Positions 12,034 to 19,055 of a DNA stretch of 22,406 bases are shown here, one piece after another; position 1 is the stretch's first letter, and each line of letters starts with the position of its first letter. The stretch lies in NCBI GenBank assembly GCA_013360825.1, contig JABWAY010000024.1:1-22406 (forward strand). The letters run 5' to 3'. A program made the position numbers and the translations under genes. The DNA comes from Candidatus Brocadiia bacterium. GTDB taxonomy: Bacteria; Planctomycetota; MHYJ01; WSZJ01. Below the pieces are notes generated by a model. The model made no database searches, was not told the origin of the DNA, and saw nothing but the letters and a program-made list of their open reading frames with translations.

Positions 12034-12390
12034 ATGAAGAAGATCGCGTTCTACGGTCTCATGGTCGTCGCCGTGCTGTGCATTTTCGCCCCGGTCGTGT
12101 CGGCCGAATCCGCGGAAAAGGTCGCTTCCGCAGGCTCCGACGCCGCCAAGGCGACGGTCTCCCAGGCGCTCGCCATCGCCATGGGCTTCGGTCTCGCCAT
12201 CGCCGCCGCGGGCGGCGCGATCGGCCAGTCGCGCGCCATCTGCAGCGCGGTCGAGGCGATCGCCCGTCAGCCTGAGGCGGCCGGCAACATCCGCGGCTCG
12301 CTGATCATCGGTCTCGCCCTGATCGAGACGCTGGTCATCTACGTGCTGCTGATCTGCTTCTTCCTCAACGGCAAGTTCCCGACACTCTAG
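12034..12390 (+). CDS. atpE: F-type ATP synthase subunit c with signal peptide and Na+-type ion site
   Basis: 118 residues, long for subunit c (usually 70-90). ATG with AGGAGA upstream. An N-terminal extension MKKIAFYGLMVVAVLCIFAP ends in VVSAES, a good signal peptidase site after Ala24, and a short Ala-rich spacer follows. The hairpin core has helix 1 ~42-72 (LAIAMGFGLAIAAAGGAIGQ), the polar loop ARQP at 77-80, and helix 2 ~88-112. The ion-binding carboxylate is Glu98. Gln65 on helix 1, Thr99 next to the Glu, and Tyr103 match the set seen in Na+-binding rings such as Ilyobacter tartaricus (Gln32, Glu65, Ser66, Tyr70). The Pro of the PxxxQ motif is Gly here. Rotor ring of Fo. Na+ coupling is a prediction; promiscuous or proton use is not excluded. 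Confidence 0.95.
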   Translation: MKKIAFYGLMVVAVLCIFAPVVSAESAEKVASAGSDAAKATVSQALAIAMGFGLAIAAAGGAIGQSRAICSAVEAIARQPEAAGNIRGSLIIGLALIETLVIYVLLICFFLNGKFPTL

Positions 12391-12399
12391 GCACCGTCG

Positions 12400-12843
12400 A
12401 TGGACCTGCTCAAAACGCTCGGGCTGAACCCCCTCATCGTCCTGATCCAGATGGGGGGCTTCCTCCTCACGTATTTCATCCTCCGCGCTCTCCTCTGGAA
12501 GCCGGTCGGGGACGTCATCGACCGGCGGGCCGGGGAGTGGAAGGCGTCGGAGGCGGAGATCGACAGGACGAAGGAGGAGGGGGAGGCGCTTCGGGCGGAT
12601 TACGCGGCGCGCATGGCGGTCATCGAACGCCAGGCGTACGACCGCCTGACCGCACTCGTGCGGGAAGGCGTGTCGTCCCGGGCGGACGCTCTCGTCCGGG
12701 CGCAGGAGGCGGCGGCGAAGCAGGTCCTGGAGGCGCAGGCGGAAATCCGTGCCGAGCGGGACCGGGCGCTCCGCGAGGCCGGCCCGTCCGTCGACGCCCT
12801 CGCACGGCAGGCCGCGGCGCGGGTGATGGGAGGGCGGGAATGA
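12400..12843 (+). CDS. atpF: F-type ATP synthase subunit b (first of two)
   Basis: 147 residues, starting 9 bases after atpE. One N-terminal membrane helix (LIVLIQMGGFLLTYFILRAL, 12-31) is followed by the conserved LLWKPVGDVIDRR and a long charged coiled coil (DRTKEEGEALRADYAARM, EAAAKQVLEAQAEIRAERDR). It forms half of the peripheral stalk that ties subunit a to delta-alpha3beta3. A second, different b-type gene overlaps its end (ATGA), so the stalk is probably a b/b' heterodimer. Confidence 0.93.
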   Translation: MDLLKTLGLNPLIVLIQMGGFLLTYFILRALLWKPVGDVIDRRAGEWKASEAEIDRTKEEGEALRADYAARMAVIERQAYDRLTALVREGVSSRADALVRAQEAAAKQVLEAQAEIRAERDRALREAGPSVDALARQAAARVMGGRE

Positions 12844-13460
12844 AGCCCCGGCTCCTGGCGGCGGTCCTCGTGGTCTGCACGGTCCTCTGGGCGATCGTCC
12901 CGGCACAGGCCGCGGACGATCACGGCGCGGCCGGTCACTCCGACGGCCACGCCGCGGAGCACCACGAGAGCCCGTTCCAGCTCTGGAAGGTCCTCGTCGT
13001 CCAGGGGCTCGCGGTCCTCCTCGTGTTCCTGGCGCTGAAGAAGTGGGCGTTCCCGATCCTGTCGAAGGCGCTGAACGACCGGATCGCCGGAATCCGCGAC
13101 CGGTACGAGACGCTGGAGAAGGAAAAGGCCGAGGTCCAGCGGCTGCAGCGGGACATCCGCGAACGGCTGGCGGGGATCGACGCGGAGGCGAAGGCCAGGG
13201 TCGACGCGGCCGTGCGGGAAGGCGAGTCCCAGAAGGCCGCGATCGTCTCCGATGCCGGCGCGGCGGCGGACCGCCTGCTCAACAAGGCCCGCGCCGAAAT
13301 CGAGATCGAACGCGCCAAGGCGGTCGAGGAAATCCGGCAGGAAATGGTCCGCCTCTCGCTGGAGGCCGCCGAGCGGATCGTCCGGGAGCAGTTGTCCCCC
13401 GCCCGACAGGAGGAACTGATCGAGAAGTTCATCGGCGACCTGGAAAAGGTGAAGTCGTGA
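12840..13460 (+). CDS. atpF': F-type ATP synthase subunit b' with signal peptide and His-rich N-terminus
   Basis: 206 residues from ATG 12840, overlapping the first b gene by 4 bases. A signal peptide (LLAAVLVVCTVLWAIVPAQA, cleavage likely after Ala25) is followed by DDHGAAGHSDGHAAEHHES, with 6 His in 19 residues. Then comes the single membrane helix (VLVVQGLAVLLVFLALKKWA, ~51-70), the AFPILSKALNDRIAGIRDRY neck and a long coiled coil to the end, where SLEAAERIVREQL matches the delta-binding part of b subunits. The His-rich stretch would sit outside the membrane after cleavage. Paired b/b' stalk subunits are known from cyanobacteria, alphaproteobacteria and several other phyla. Confidence 0.9.
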   Translation: MKPRLLAAVLVVCTVLWAIVPAQAADDHGAAGHSDGHAAEHHESPFQLWKVLVVQGLAVLLVFLALKKWAFPILSKALNDRIAGIRDRYETLEKEKAEVQRLQRDIRERLAGIDAEAKARVDAAVREGESQKAAIVSDAGAAADRLLNKARAEIEIERAKAVEEIRQEMVRLSLEAAERIVREQLSPARQEELIEKFIGDLEKVKS

Positions 13461-14002
13461 ACGAACGCACCATCGCGCGCCGGTACGCCACGGCCCTCCT
13501 CGGCCTCGCCGACAAGGCGAAGGAGGTCGAACAGGCCGAAGAGGCCCTGCTCGGCCTGGCCGGCGCCTACCGGGCCTCCGCGGAGTTCCGCCGGGCCCTG
13601 ACCCACCCGCGCGTGTCGGCGAAGGACAAGAAAGACCTGCTCAGGAAGACGGTCCCGGGCCTGACGCCGCTCGTCGGGGAATTCCTGGACCTCCTGATCG
13701 AAAAGAACCGCACGACCTGCCTCCCCGAGATCGCGGACGTCTTCGACGATCTCGCCGACCAGTACGCGGGGATCGTGCGCATGACGGTGGAGACCGCGGT
13801 CCCCATGCCGGAAGCCCAGCGGGCCCGGCTGGCGGGACGGCTGAGCGGGCTCGCAAAGGGCCGCCGGATCGAACTCGACGCCCGTGTGAATCCGGACCTG
13901 CTCGGCGGCGTCCGGGTCCGCGTGCGCGATACGGTGGTCGACGGCTCGGTGGCGGCAAGATTGAAGGGATTAAAGGAACTGCTGACGTCCACGATGAGGT
14001 AA
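13457..14002 (+). CDS. atpH: F-type ATP synthase subunit delta
   Basis: 181 residues, GTG start overlapping the b' stop (GTGA); the frame is open further upstream but that part is a shadow of b'. The N-terminal helical domain opens with NERTIARRYATALLGLADKA, typical of OSCP/delta, and the C-terminal part has RIELDARVNPDLLGGVRVRV, matching the conserved (D)P-LiGG-i-(R)(I/V)GD-type end that reads VRDTVVDGSVAARL here. It links the peripheral stalk to the top of the alpha3beta3 head. Confidence 0.93.
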   Translation: MNERTIARRYATALLGLADKAKEVEQAEEALLGLAGAYRASAEFRRALTHPRVSAKDKKDLLRKTVPGLTPLVGEFLDLLIEKNRTTCLPEIADVFDDLADQYAGIVRMTVETAVPMPEAQRARLAGRLSGLAKGRRIELDARVNPDLLGGVRVRVRDTVVDGSVAARLKGLKELLTSTMR

Positions 14003-14008
14003 CAAGCG

Positions 14009-15565
14009 ATGCAGATCCGGCCGGAAGAGATTTCCAAGATCATCCAGACTGAGATCAAGAAGTTCGAAGGCGATCTCAAGATGGAGTCCGTCGGGACGGT
14101 CCTGTCCGTCGGAGACGGGATCGCGCGCGTCTACGGCCTGGACAAGGTCATGGCGGGCGAACTGGTCGAGTTCCCCGGCGGCGTGTTCGGCATGGCGCTG
14201 AACCTCGAAGAAGACTCCGTCGGGACCGTGGTGCTCGGCAGCGACCGCGGAATCAAAGAAGGGGACACGGTGAAGTGCACGGGCAAGATCGTGCAGGTCC
14301 CCGTGGGCGACGCGCTTCTCGGCCGCGTCGTGAACGCGCTCGGGCAGCCGCTGGACGGCAAGGGGCCGATCGCGGCGACCAAGTTCCGCCCGATCGAGTA
14401 CCCGGCGCCCAACGTCGTCATGCGGCAGTCGGTGAAGGAGCCGCTGCAGACGGGGTACAAGGCGATCGACTCAATGATCCCGATCGGTCGCGGCCAGCGC
14501 GAGCTGATCCTGGGCGACCGCGGCATCGGGAAGACGGCGCTGATCGTGGACACGATCCTGAACCAGCGCGAAGAGGACATGGTCTGCATCTACGTCGCGA
14601 TCGGGCAGAAGCAGTCGACGGTCGCGCAGGTGGTGGACGTGCTGGAGAAGGCCGGCGCCATGCGGTACACGATCATCGTCGCCGCGAGCGCCTCCGATCC
14701 CGCTCCCCTGCAGTACATCGCCCCCTTCGCGGGGACGGCGATGGGCGAGGAATTCCGGGACACGAAGCGGCACGCGTTCATCGCGTACGACGACCTGACG
14801 AAGCACGCGTGGGCGTACCGGCAGATGTCGCTGCTCCTGCGGCGCCCGCCCGGCCGCGAGGCGTATCCCGGGGACGTGTTCAACCTTCACAGCCGCCTGC
14901 TGGAGCGCTCGGCCAAGCTGAACGACGAGCTCGGGGCGGGATCGCTGACCTCGACGCCCGTGATCGAGACGCAGCTCGGCGACGTGTCGGCGTACATCCC
15001 GACGAACGTGATTTCGATCACGGACGGACAGATCTACCTCGAGCCCGACCTGTTCTACGCGGGCGTCCGCCCGTCGCTGAACGTCGGCATCAGCGTGTCG
15101 CGCGTCGGCGGCGCGGCACAGACCAAGGCGATGAAGAAGGTGGCCGGAAAGCTCCGCCTCGAGCTGGCCCAGTTCCGCGAACTGGCGGCGTTCGCGCAGT
15201 TTGCGAGCGACCTGGACGCGGGAACCCGGGCCCAGCTGACCCGCGGGGAACGGCTGGTGGAAATCCTGAAGCAGCCTCAGTACGAGCCGATGCACTTTGC
15301 GAACCAGGTCTCGATCATCTTCGCCGGTACCCAGGGGTTCCTGGACGATGTGCCGAAAGACCAGGTTCCCGCCTGGGAGCGGACATTCCACAAGTTCCTC
15401 GGCGAGAAGCACACGGCGATCATCGAGTCGATGAAGAAGACGAAGGATCTGGACAAGGACAACGAGGCCCGGCTGCGCGCGGCGCTCGATGAGTTCAAGG
15501 CCGGATGGAAGACGGGGTCGATCAAGCCTGAAGCCGCGAAGATCTTCGCGGCGGCAGCACACTAG
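14009..15565 (+). CDS. atpA: F-type ATP synthase subunit alpha
   Basis: 518 residues, ATG after GAGGTAA. Beta-barrel domain 1-~95 (VGTVLSVGDGIARVYGLDKV), nucleotide-binding domain with P-loop GDRGIGKTA at 169-177, VAIGQKQSTVAQVVDVLEKA, the AFIAYDDLTKHAWAYRQMSL block, RRPPGREAYPGDVFNLHSRL, and the arginine motif ISVSRVGGAAQTKAMKKVAG. Non-catalytic subunit of F1. The P-loop differs from the usual alpha form GDRQTGKT in two positions (Gln to Gly, Thr to Ile). Codons are mostly G-ending (ctg, gcg), opposite to atpD two genes further on. On the opposite strand a ~3.3-kb open frame overlaps it; this is a GC-rich shadow. Confidence 0.99.
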   Translation: MQIRPEEISKIIQTEIKKFEGDLKMESVGTVLSVGDGIARVYGLDKVMAGELVEFPGGVFGMALNLEEDSVGTVVLGSDRGIKEGDTVKCTGKIVQVPVGDALLGRVVNALGQPLDGKGPIAATKFRPIEYPAPNVVMRQSVKEPLQTGYKAIDSMIPIGRGQRELILGDRGIGKTALIVDTILNQREEDMVCIYVAIGQKQSTVAQVVDVLEKAGAMRYTIIVAASASDPAPLQYIAPFAGTAMGEEFRDTKRHAFIAYDDLTKHAWAYRQMSLLLRRPPGREAYPGDVFNLHSRLLERSAKLNDELGAGSLTSTPVIETQLGDVSAYIPTNVISITDGQIYLEPDLFYAGVRPSLNVGISVSRVGGAAQTKAMKKVAGKLRLELAQFRELAAFAQFASDLDAGTRAQLTRGERLVEILKQPQYEPMHFANQVSIIFAGTQGFLDDVPKDQVPAWERTFHKFLGEKHTAIIESMKKTKDLDKDNEARLRAALDEFKAGWKTGSIKPEAAKIFAAAAH

Positions 15566-15577
15566 CGGGGCGACACG

Positions 15578-16447
15578 ATGGCGATAGGCTCGATCAAGTC
15601 GATCCGGACGAAAATCCGGTCCATCGGCAACATCAAGAAAATCACGCGCGCCATGGAAATGGTGAGCGCGGCGAAGCTTCGCAAGGTGCAGGAACGGCTG
15701 ATGGCCGTCCGCCCCTACGCCTCCCGCATCACCTCGTTCCTGACCGGGCTGGCCGGACGGGTCAGGAACCTGGACTTCCCGCTGTTCCAGGGACGGGACC
15801 ATGTCCGGCGGATCGGCGTCGTGCTGGTGATGGGAGAGAAAGGGCTGTGCGGATCCTTCAACTCGAACATGCTCCGGTTCTACGGCGAGTTCCAGAAGAA
15901 GCACCCCGTGCCGGTGGACCTGACGGCGATCGGCAAGAAGACGGTGGACATGGCGAAGAAGTCGGGCGTGACGCCCGTGGACAGCTACGTGAACCTGAAG
16001 ACGGACGTCTCGTTCGGCGAAATCCAGTCCTGGACCAACAGGCTGATCGCGTCCTTCCTCGACGGGACCGTCGACGAGGTGTGGGTCCTCTACACCGAAT
16101 ACATGAACGCGGTGACCTTCCGGCCGCGCGCGGTGAAGTTCCTGCCGGTCGAGACGGAGAAGACGGAGGGCAAGGAGGACTCCGCCGGGGATTACGAGTT
16201 CGAGCCCTCCCCGAAGGAGATCCTCGACAGGCTCATCCCGCGCTACGTCCAGACGACGTTTCACAGACTTCTGCTCGAATCGATGTCCAGCGAACACGCC
16301 GCGCGGATGAACGCGATGCACAACGCGACGGACAACGCGAAAGACCTCGTCTCGAGCCTGACACTCATCTACAACAAGGCGCGCCAGGCCAGCATCACGA
16401 AGGAACTGCTGGACATCGTCGGCGGCGCCGAGGCACTCAGGGGATAG
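15578..16447 (+). CDS. atpG: F-type ATP synthase subunit gamma
   Basis: 289 residues, starting 12 bases after atpA without a strong ribosome binding site. The N-terminal helix reads IRTKIRSIGNIKKITRAMEM and VSAAKLRKVQ, and the C-terminal helix ARMNAMHNATDNAKDLVSSL ends ITKELLDIVGGAEAL. These form the coiled-coil rotor shaft inside alpha3beta3. The central domain has the VMGEKGLCGSFNSN motif, where most gammas have (T/S)D(R/K)GLCGxxN; the Met-Gly-Glu form is a small difference. Family length is normal. Confidence 0.97.
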   Translation: MAIGSIKSIRTKIRSIGNIKKITRAMEMVSAAKLRKVQERLMAVRPYASRITSFLTGLAGRVRNLDFPLFQGRDHVRRIGVVLVMGEKGLCGSFNSNMLRFYGEFQKKHPVPVDLTAIGKKTVDMAKKSGVTPVDSYVNLKTDVSFGEIQSWTNRLIASFLDGTVDEVWVLYTEYMNAVTFRPRAVKFLPVETEKTEGKEDSAGDYEFEPSPKEILDRLIPRYVQTTFHRLLLESMSSEHAARMNAMHNATDNAKDLVSSLTLIYNKARQASITKELLDIVGGAEALRG

Positions 16448-16450
16448 CGC

Positions 16451-17851
16451 ATGGCGGAAAACATCGGCAAGGTCACCCAGGTCATCGGCCCGGTCGTGGA
16501 CGTCTCCTTTGAGACGGCCCTTCCGGCCATCTACAACTCGCTCACCATCCGGGACAAGGACAAGGGCCTCGACCTGACGCTCGAGGTCGCCCTGCACCTG
16601 GGAAACAACACGGTGAGGTCCGTCGCCATGTCCACGACGGACGGCCTGGTGCGCGGCACCCCGGTCACGGACACGGGCGCGCCGATCCAGCTCCCCGTGG
16701 GCCGCGCCACGCTCGGCCGCCTGATCGACCTCCTCGGCAAGCCGCTCGACCACCACGGAGAGATCAAGACCGACACCTACTACCCGATTCATCGCCCCGC
16801 CCCCGCCCTCACCAACCAGGAAGTCACCCCGGCCATCCTCGAAACGGGGATCAAGGTCCTCGACCTCCTCGCACCGTACGCCAAGGGCGGCAAGGTCGGC
16901 CTGTTCGGCGGCGCCGGCGTGGGCAAGACGGTGCTGGTGCAGGAACTCATCCACAACATCGCCAAGAACCACGGCGGCTTCTCCGTCTTCGCGGGGGTCG
17001 GCGAGCGCACCCGCGAGGGGAACGACCTCTGGCACGAAATGAAGGAGTCCGGGGTCATCGACAAGACCGTGCTCTGCTTCGGCCAGATGAACGAACCCCC
17101 CGGAGCCCGCCTCCGCGTCGCCCTCTCCGGCGTCACCTTCGCCGAATACTTCCGCGACGAGGAGGGCCAGGACGTCCTCCTCTTCGTCGACAATATCTTC
17201 CGCTTCGTCCAGGCCGGCTCGGAAGTCTCCGCCCTCCTCGGCCGCATGCCGAGCGCGGTCGGCTACCAGCCGACCCTCGCCAACGAAATGGCCCAGCTTC
17301 AGGAACGCATCACCTCGACCAAGAAAGGCTCCATCACCTCGGTGCAGGCGGTCTACGTCCCGGCCGACGACATCACCGACCCCGCCCCGGCCACGACCTT
17401 CTCCCATCTGGACGCGACCACCGTCCTCGACCGCCGGATCTCGGAACTCGGCATCTACCCCGCCGTCGACCCGCTCAAGTCCACCTCCCGGATGCTCGAC
17501 GAAAAAATCGTCGGCACCGAGCACTACCGCACGGCGCTCGCGGTCCAGAAGGTCCTCCAGCGCTACGCCGACCTCCAGGACATCATCGCCATCCTCGGGA
17601 TGGAGGAGCTGTCGGACGAGGACAAGGTCGTCGTCGCCCGCGCCCGCCGCATCCAGCGCTTCCTCAGCCAGCCGTTCAACGTCGCCAAGATCTTCACCGG
17701 CACGGACGGCGAATACGTCCCCGTCAAGGAGACGGTCCGCGGGTTCAGGGAGATCCTCGAGGGCAAGCACGACGCCCTCCCCGAGCAGGCGTTCTACATG
17801 GTCGGCGGGATCGACAAGGCGATCGACAAGGCCAAGAAGATGAAGGGCTAA
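16451..17851 (+). CDS. atpD: F-type ATP synthase subunit beta
   Basis: 466 residues, 3 bases after atpG. Catalytic subunit of F1: P-loop GGAGVGKT at 153-160, catalytic Glu in GVGERTREGNDLW at 182-194, FGQMNEPPGARLRVALSGVT, Walker B VLLFVDNIFRF, SALLGRMPSAVGYQPTLANE and the MEELSDEDKVVVARARRIQR lever that replaces DELSEED. All catalytic residues are present and length is normal. Third positions are strongly C-ending (ctc, gcc, ccc), unlike the G-ending atpA of the same operon, although both products belong to one hexamer. Confidence 0.99.
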   Translation: MAENIGKVTQVIGPVVDVSFETALPAIYNSLTIRDKDKGLDLTLEVALHLGNNTVRSVAMSTTDGLVRGTPVTDTGAPIQLPVGRATLGRLIDLLGKPLDHHGEIKTDTYYPIHRPAPALTNQEVTPAILETGIKVLDLLAPYAKGGKVGLFGGAGVGKTVLVQELIHNIAKNHGGFSVFAGVGERTREGNDLWHEMKESGVIDKTVLCFGQMNEPPGARLRVALSGVTFAEYFRDEEGQDVLLFVDNIFRFVQAGSEVSALLGRMPSAVGYQPTLANEMAQLQERITSTKKGSITSVQAVYVPADDITDPAPATTFSHLDATTVLDRRISELGIYPAVDPLKSTSRMLDEKIVGTEHYRTALAVQKVLQRYADLQDIIAILGMEELSDEDKVVVARARRIQRFLSQPFNVAKIFTGTDGEYVPVKETVRGFREILEGKHDALPEQAFYMVGGIDKAIDKAKKMKG

Positions 17852-17862
17852 CCGGGGAACTC

Positions 17863-18279
17863 ATGGCGAAGGAATTTCAGTTCGAGGTCGTCACGCCGGA
17901 ACGCACGGTGTTTTCGAAATCCGTGACGAGCGTGATCATGCCCGCGCACGAGGGATACCTCGGCGTGCTGGCCGGCCACGCCCCGCTCCTCGCCCTCCTC
18001 CAGCCCGGCGAAATCGTCATCCGCCTCCCCAACGGCGAGCAGGAGGAGATCGTGGTGGCGGGCGGATTCGCGGATGTCGGGCCGAAGAAGTGCCTGATCC
18101 TGGCGGACGCGGCGGAAACGCCGGAGCAGGTCAGCGTGGAGCGGGCGCGGAAGGCCTACGACAAGGCGCGGCAGGCGATGTCCGAGCGGAAGCCCGGGCA
18201 CTCGCTGGAGGAGCTGGAGCTGGCGCTCAAACGTGCGGAGAACCGGCTGAAGTTCGCGCAGAGGCGCAAGAAGGCCTGA
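17863..18279 (+). CDS. atpC: F-type ATP synthase subunit epsilon
   Basis: 138 residues, 11 bases after atpD. The N-terminal beta-sandwich has FQFEVVTPERTVFSKSVTSV, IMPAHEGYLGVLAGHAPLLA and LQPGEIVIRLPNGEQEEIVV, followed by ADAAETPEQVSVERARKAYD and a C-terminal two-helix part rich in Lys, Arg and Glu. It joins gamma to the c-ring and can inhibit ATP hydrolysis in other bacteria. Last gene of the synthase; a GC-rich palindrome follows directly. Confidence 0.96.
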   Translation: MAKEFQFEVVTPERTVFSKSVTSVIMPAHEGYLGVLAGHAPLLALLQPGEIVIRLPNGEQEEIVVAGGFADVGPKKCLILADAAETPEQVSVERARKAYDKARQAMSERKPGHSLEELELALKRAENRLKFAQRRKKA

Positions 18280-18295
18280 CCGGGGCGCGCCCCGG
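18280..18295 (+). other. GC palindrome at the end of the atp operon
   Basis: CCGGGGCGCGCCCCGG, a perfect 16-base palindrome directly after the atpC stop codon. It can fold as a 6-bp stem with a CGCG loop. No T tract follows, so if it ends or stabilises transcripts it is not a standard intrinsic terminator. Confidence 0.4.
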
Positions 18296-18323
18296 CCGGG
18301 CGCGCAGACGCGGGAGAGGCGGC

Positions 18324-19046
18324 ATGTCGACCCCTGCGGAGCCCGGGAGCGGCGGATCAGCCGGCGGCGGCCCGGGGACCGGAGCCCCGGGCTGGAGGGA
18401 GAGCGTCGCGGCCGCGTTCGCCTGGCGCTATGTCGCCCACTCGGCCATGGTCGCGATCGCGCTGGTCAACGAGGCCCGGCCGTCTCCCGGACCGCTCCAC
18501 GACCCGGTCCTCGCCGTCCTCCCGCGCATCGAGTGGATCGCCGCGCACAACTACCACCTCTGGCTGGCGCTCTATGTCCCCCTGGCACTCTGGCTCTGGG
18601 CAAAGGACCGCCGCACGTTCGTGCGATTCCTCTGGGTCGGCGGGTGGCTCAGCCTCGTCCGGGGCGTCTGCATCCTCGCGACCGGGCTCGGCCCCGTGGA
18701 CGGCGTGGACCGGAACGCGGGGATGACCGCGGCCGGGATGGTCGCCGCCTGGTGGGGAATCGTGAACCCGATCTCCGCCCTGACCACCGACGTCGCGCAC
18801 GTCAGCCTGACGAAAGACCTGTTCTTCTCGGGCCACGCCGCGACCACCTTCCTGCTCTGGCTCTATGCCCGACCCTGGCGCAGACTCGCGGCCGCGGCGA
18901 TGGCGGCCCACGTGGTCGTCGTGGCCAGCGTCTTCCTGGCGCACCTCCACTACACGATCGACGTGGCGGGGGCCTGGGCGATCACCGCGGTCGTCTGGAG
19001 CGTCGCGGAACGGCGCGCAGGGCGCCGGCAGAACTCCCCCGCCTGA
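18324..19046 (+). CDS. Sphingomyelin-synthase-like PAP2_C membrane enzyme
   Basis: 240 residues from ATG 18324, preceded by GGGAGAGG. After a Gly/Pro/Ser-rich start (1-22), about six hydrophobic segments follow. Motifs resemble the PAP2_C/sphingomyelin synthase family rather than ordinary PAP2: FLWVGGWLSLVRGVCILATG with Arg113, TKDLFFSGHAATTFLLWLYA with His171, and FLAHLHYTIDVAGAWAIT with His209 and Asp213. In sphingomyelin and inositol-phosphorylceramide synthases the two His and the Asp form the catalytic triad for head-group transfer. The bacterial substrate cannot be read from sequence; it may be a lipid phosphatase or phospholipid head-group transferase. The active site would face outwards. 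It lies 44 bases after atpC and may be co-transcribed, though the relation to ATP synthase is probably incidental. It converges on the next gene with a 9-base gap. Confidence 0.75.
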   Translation: MSTPAEPGSGGSAGGGPGTGAPGWRESVAAAFAWRYVAHSAMVAIALVNEARPSPGPLHDPVLAVLPRIEWIAAHNYHLWLALYVPLALWLWAKDRRTFVRFLWVGGWLSLVRGVCILATGLGPVDGVDRNAGMTAAGMVAAWWGIVNPISALTTDVAHVSLTKDLFFSGHAATTFLLWLYARPWRRLAAAAMAAHVVVVASVFLAHLHYTIDVAGAWAITAVVWSVAERRAGRRQNSPA

Positions 19047-19055
19047 CCGGCCCGC

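Noticed and set aside
14471..17770. A 1099-codon open frame antisense to atpA, atpG and atpD
   Set aside because: It lies opposite three conserved genes whose products are unmistakable. Its translation is rich in Arg, Asp, Val and Leu with no recognisable domain; long antisense frames are expected at this G+C.
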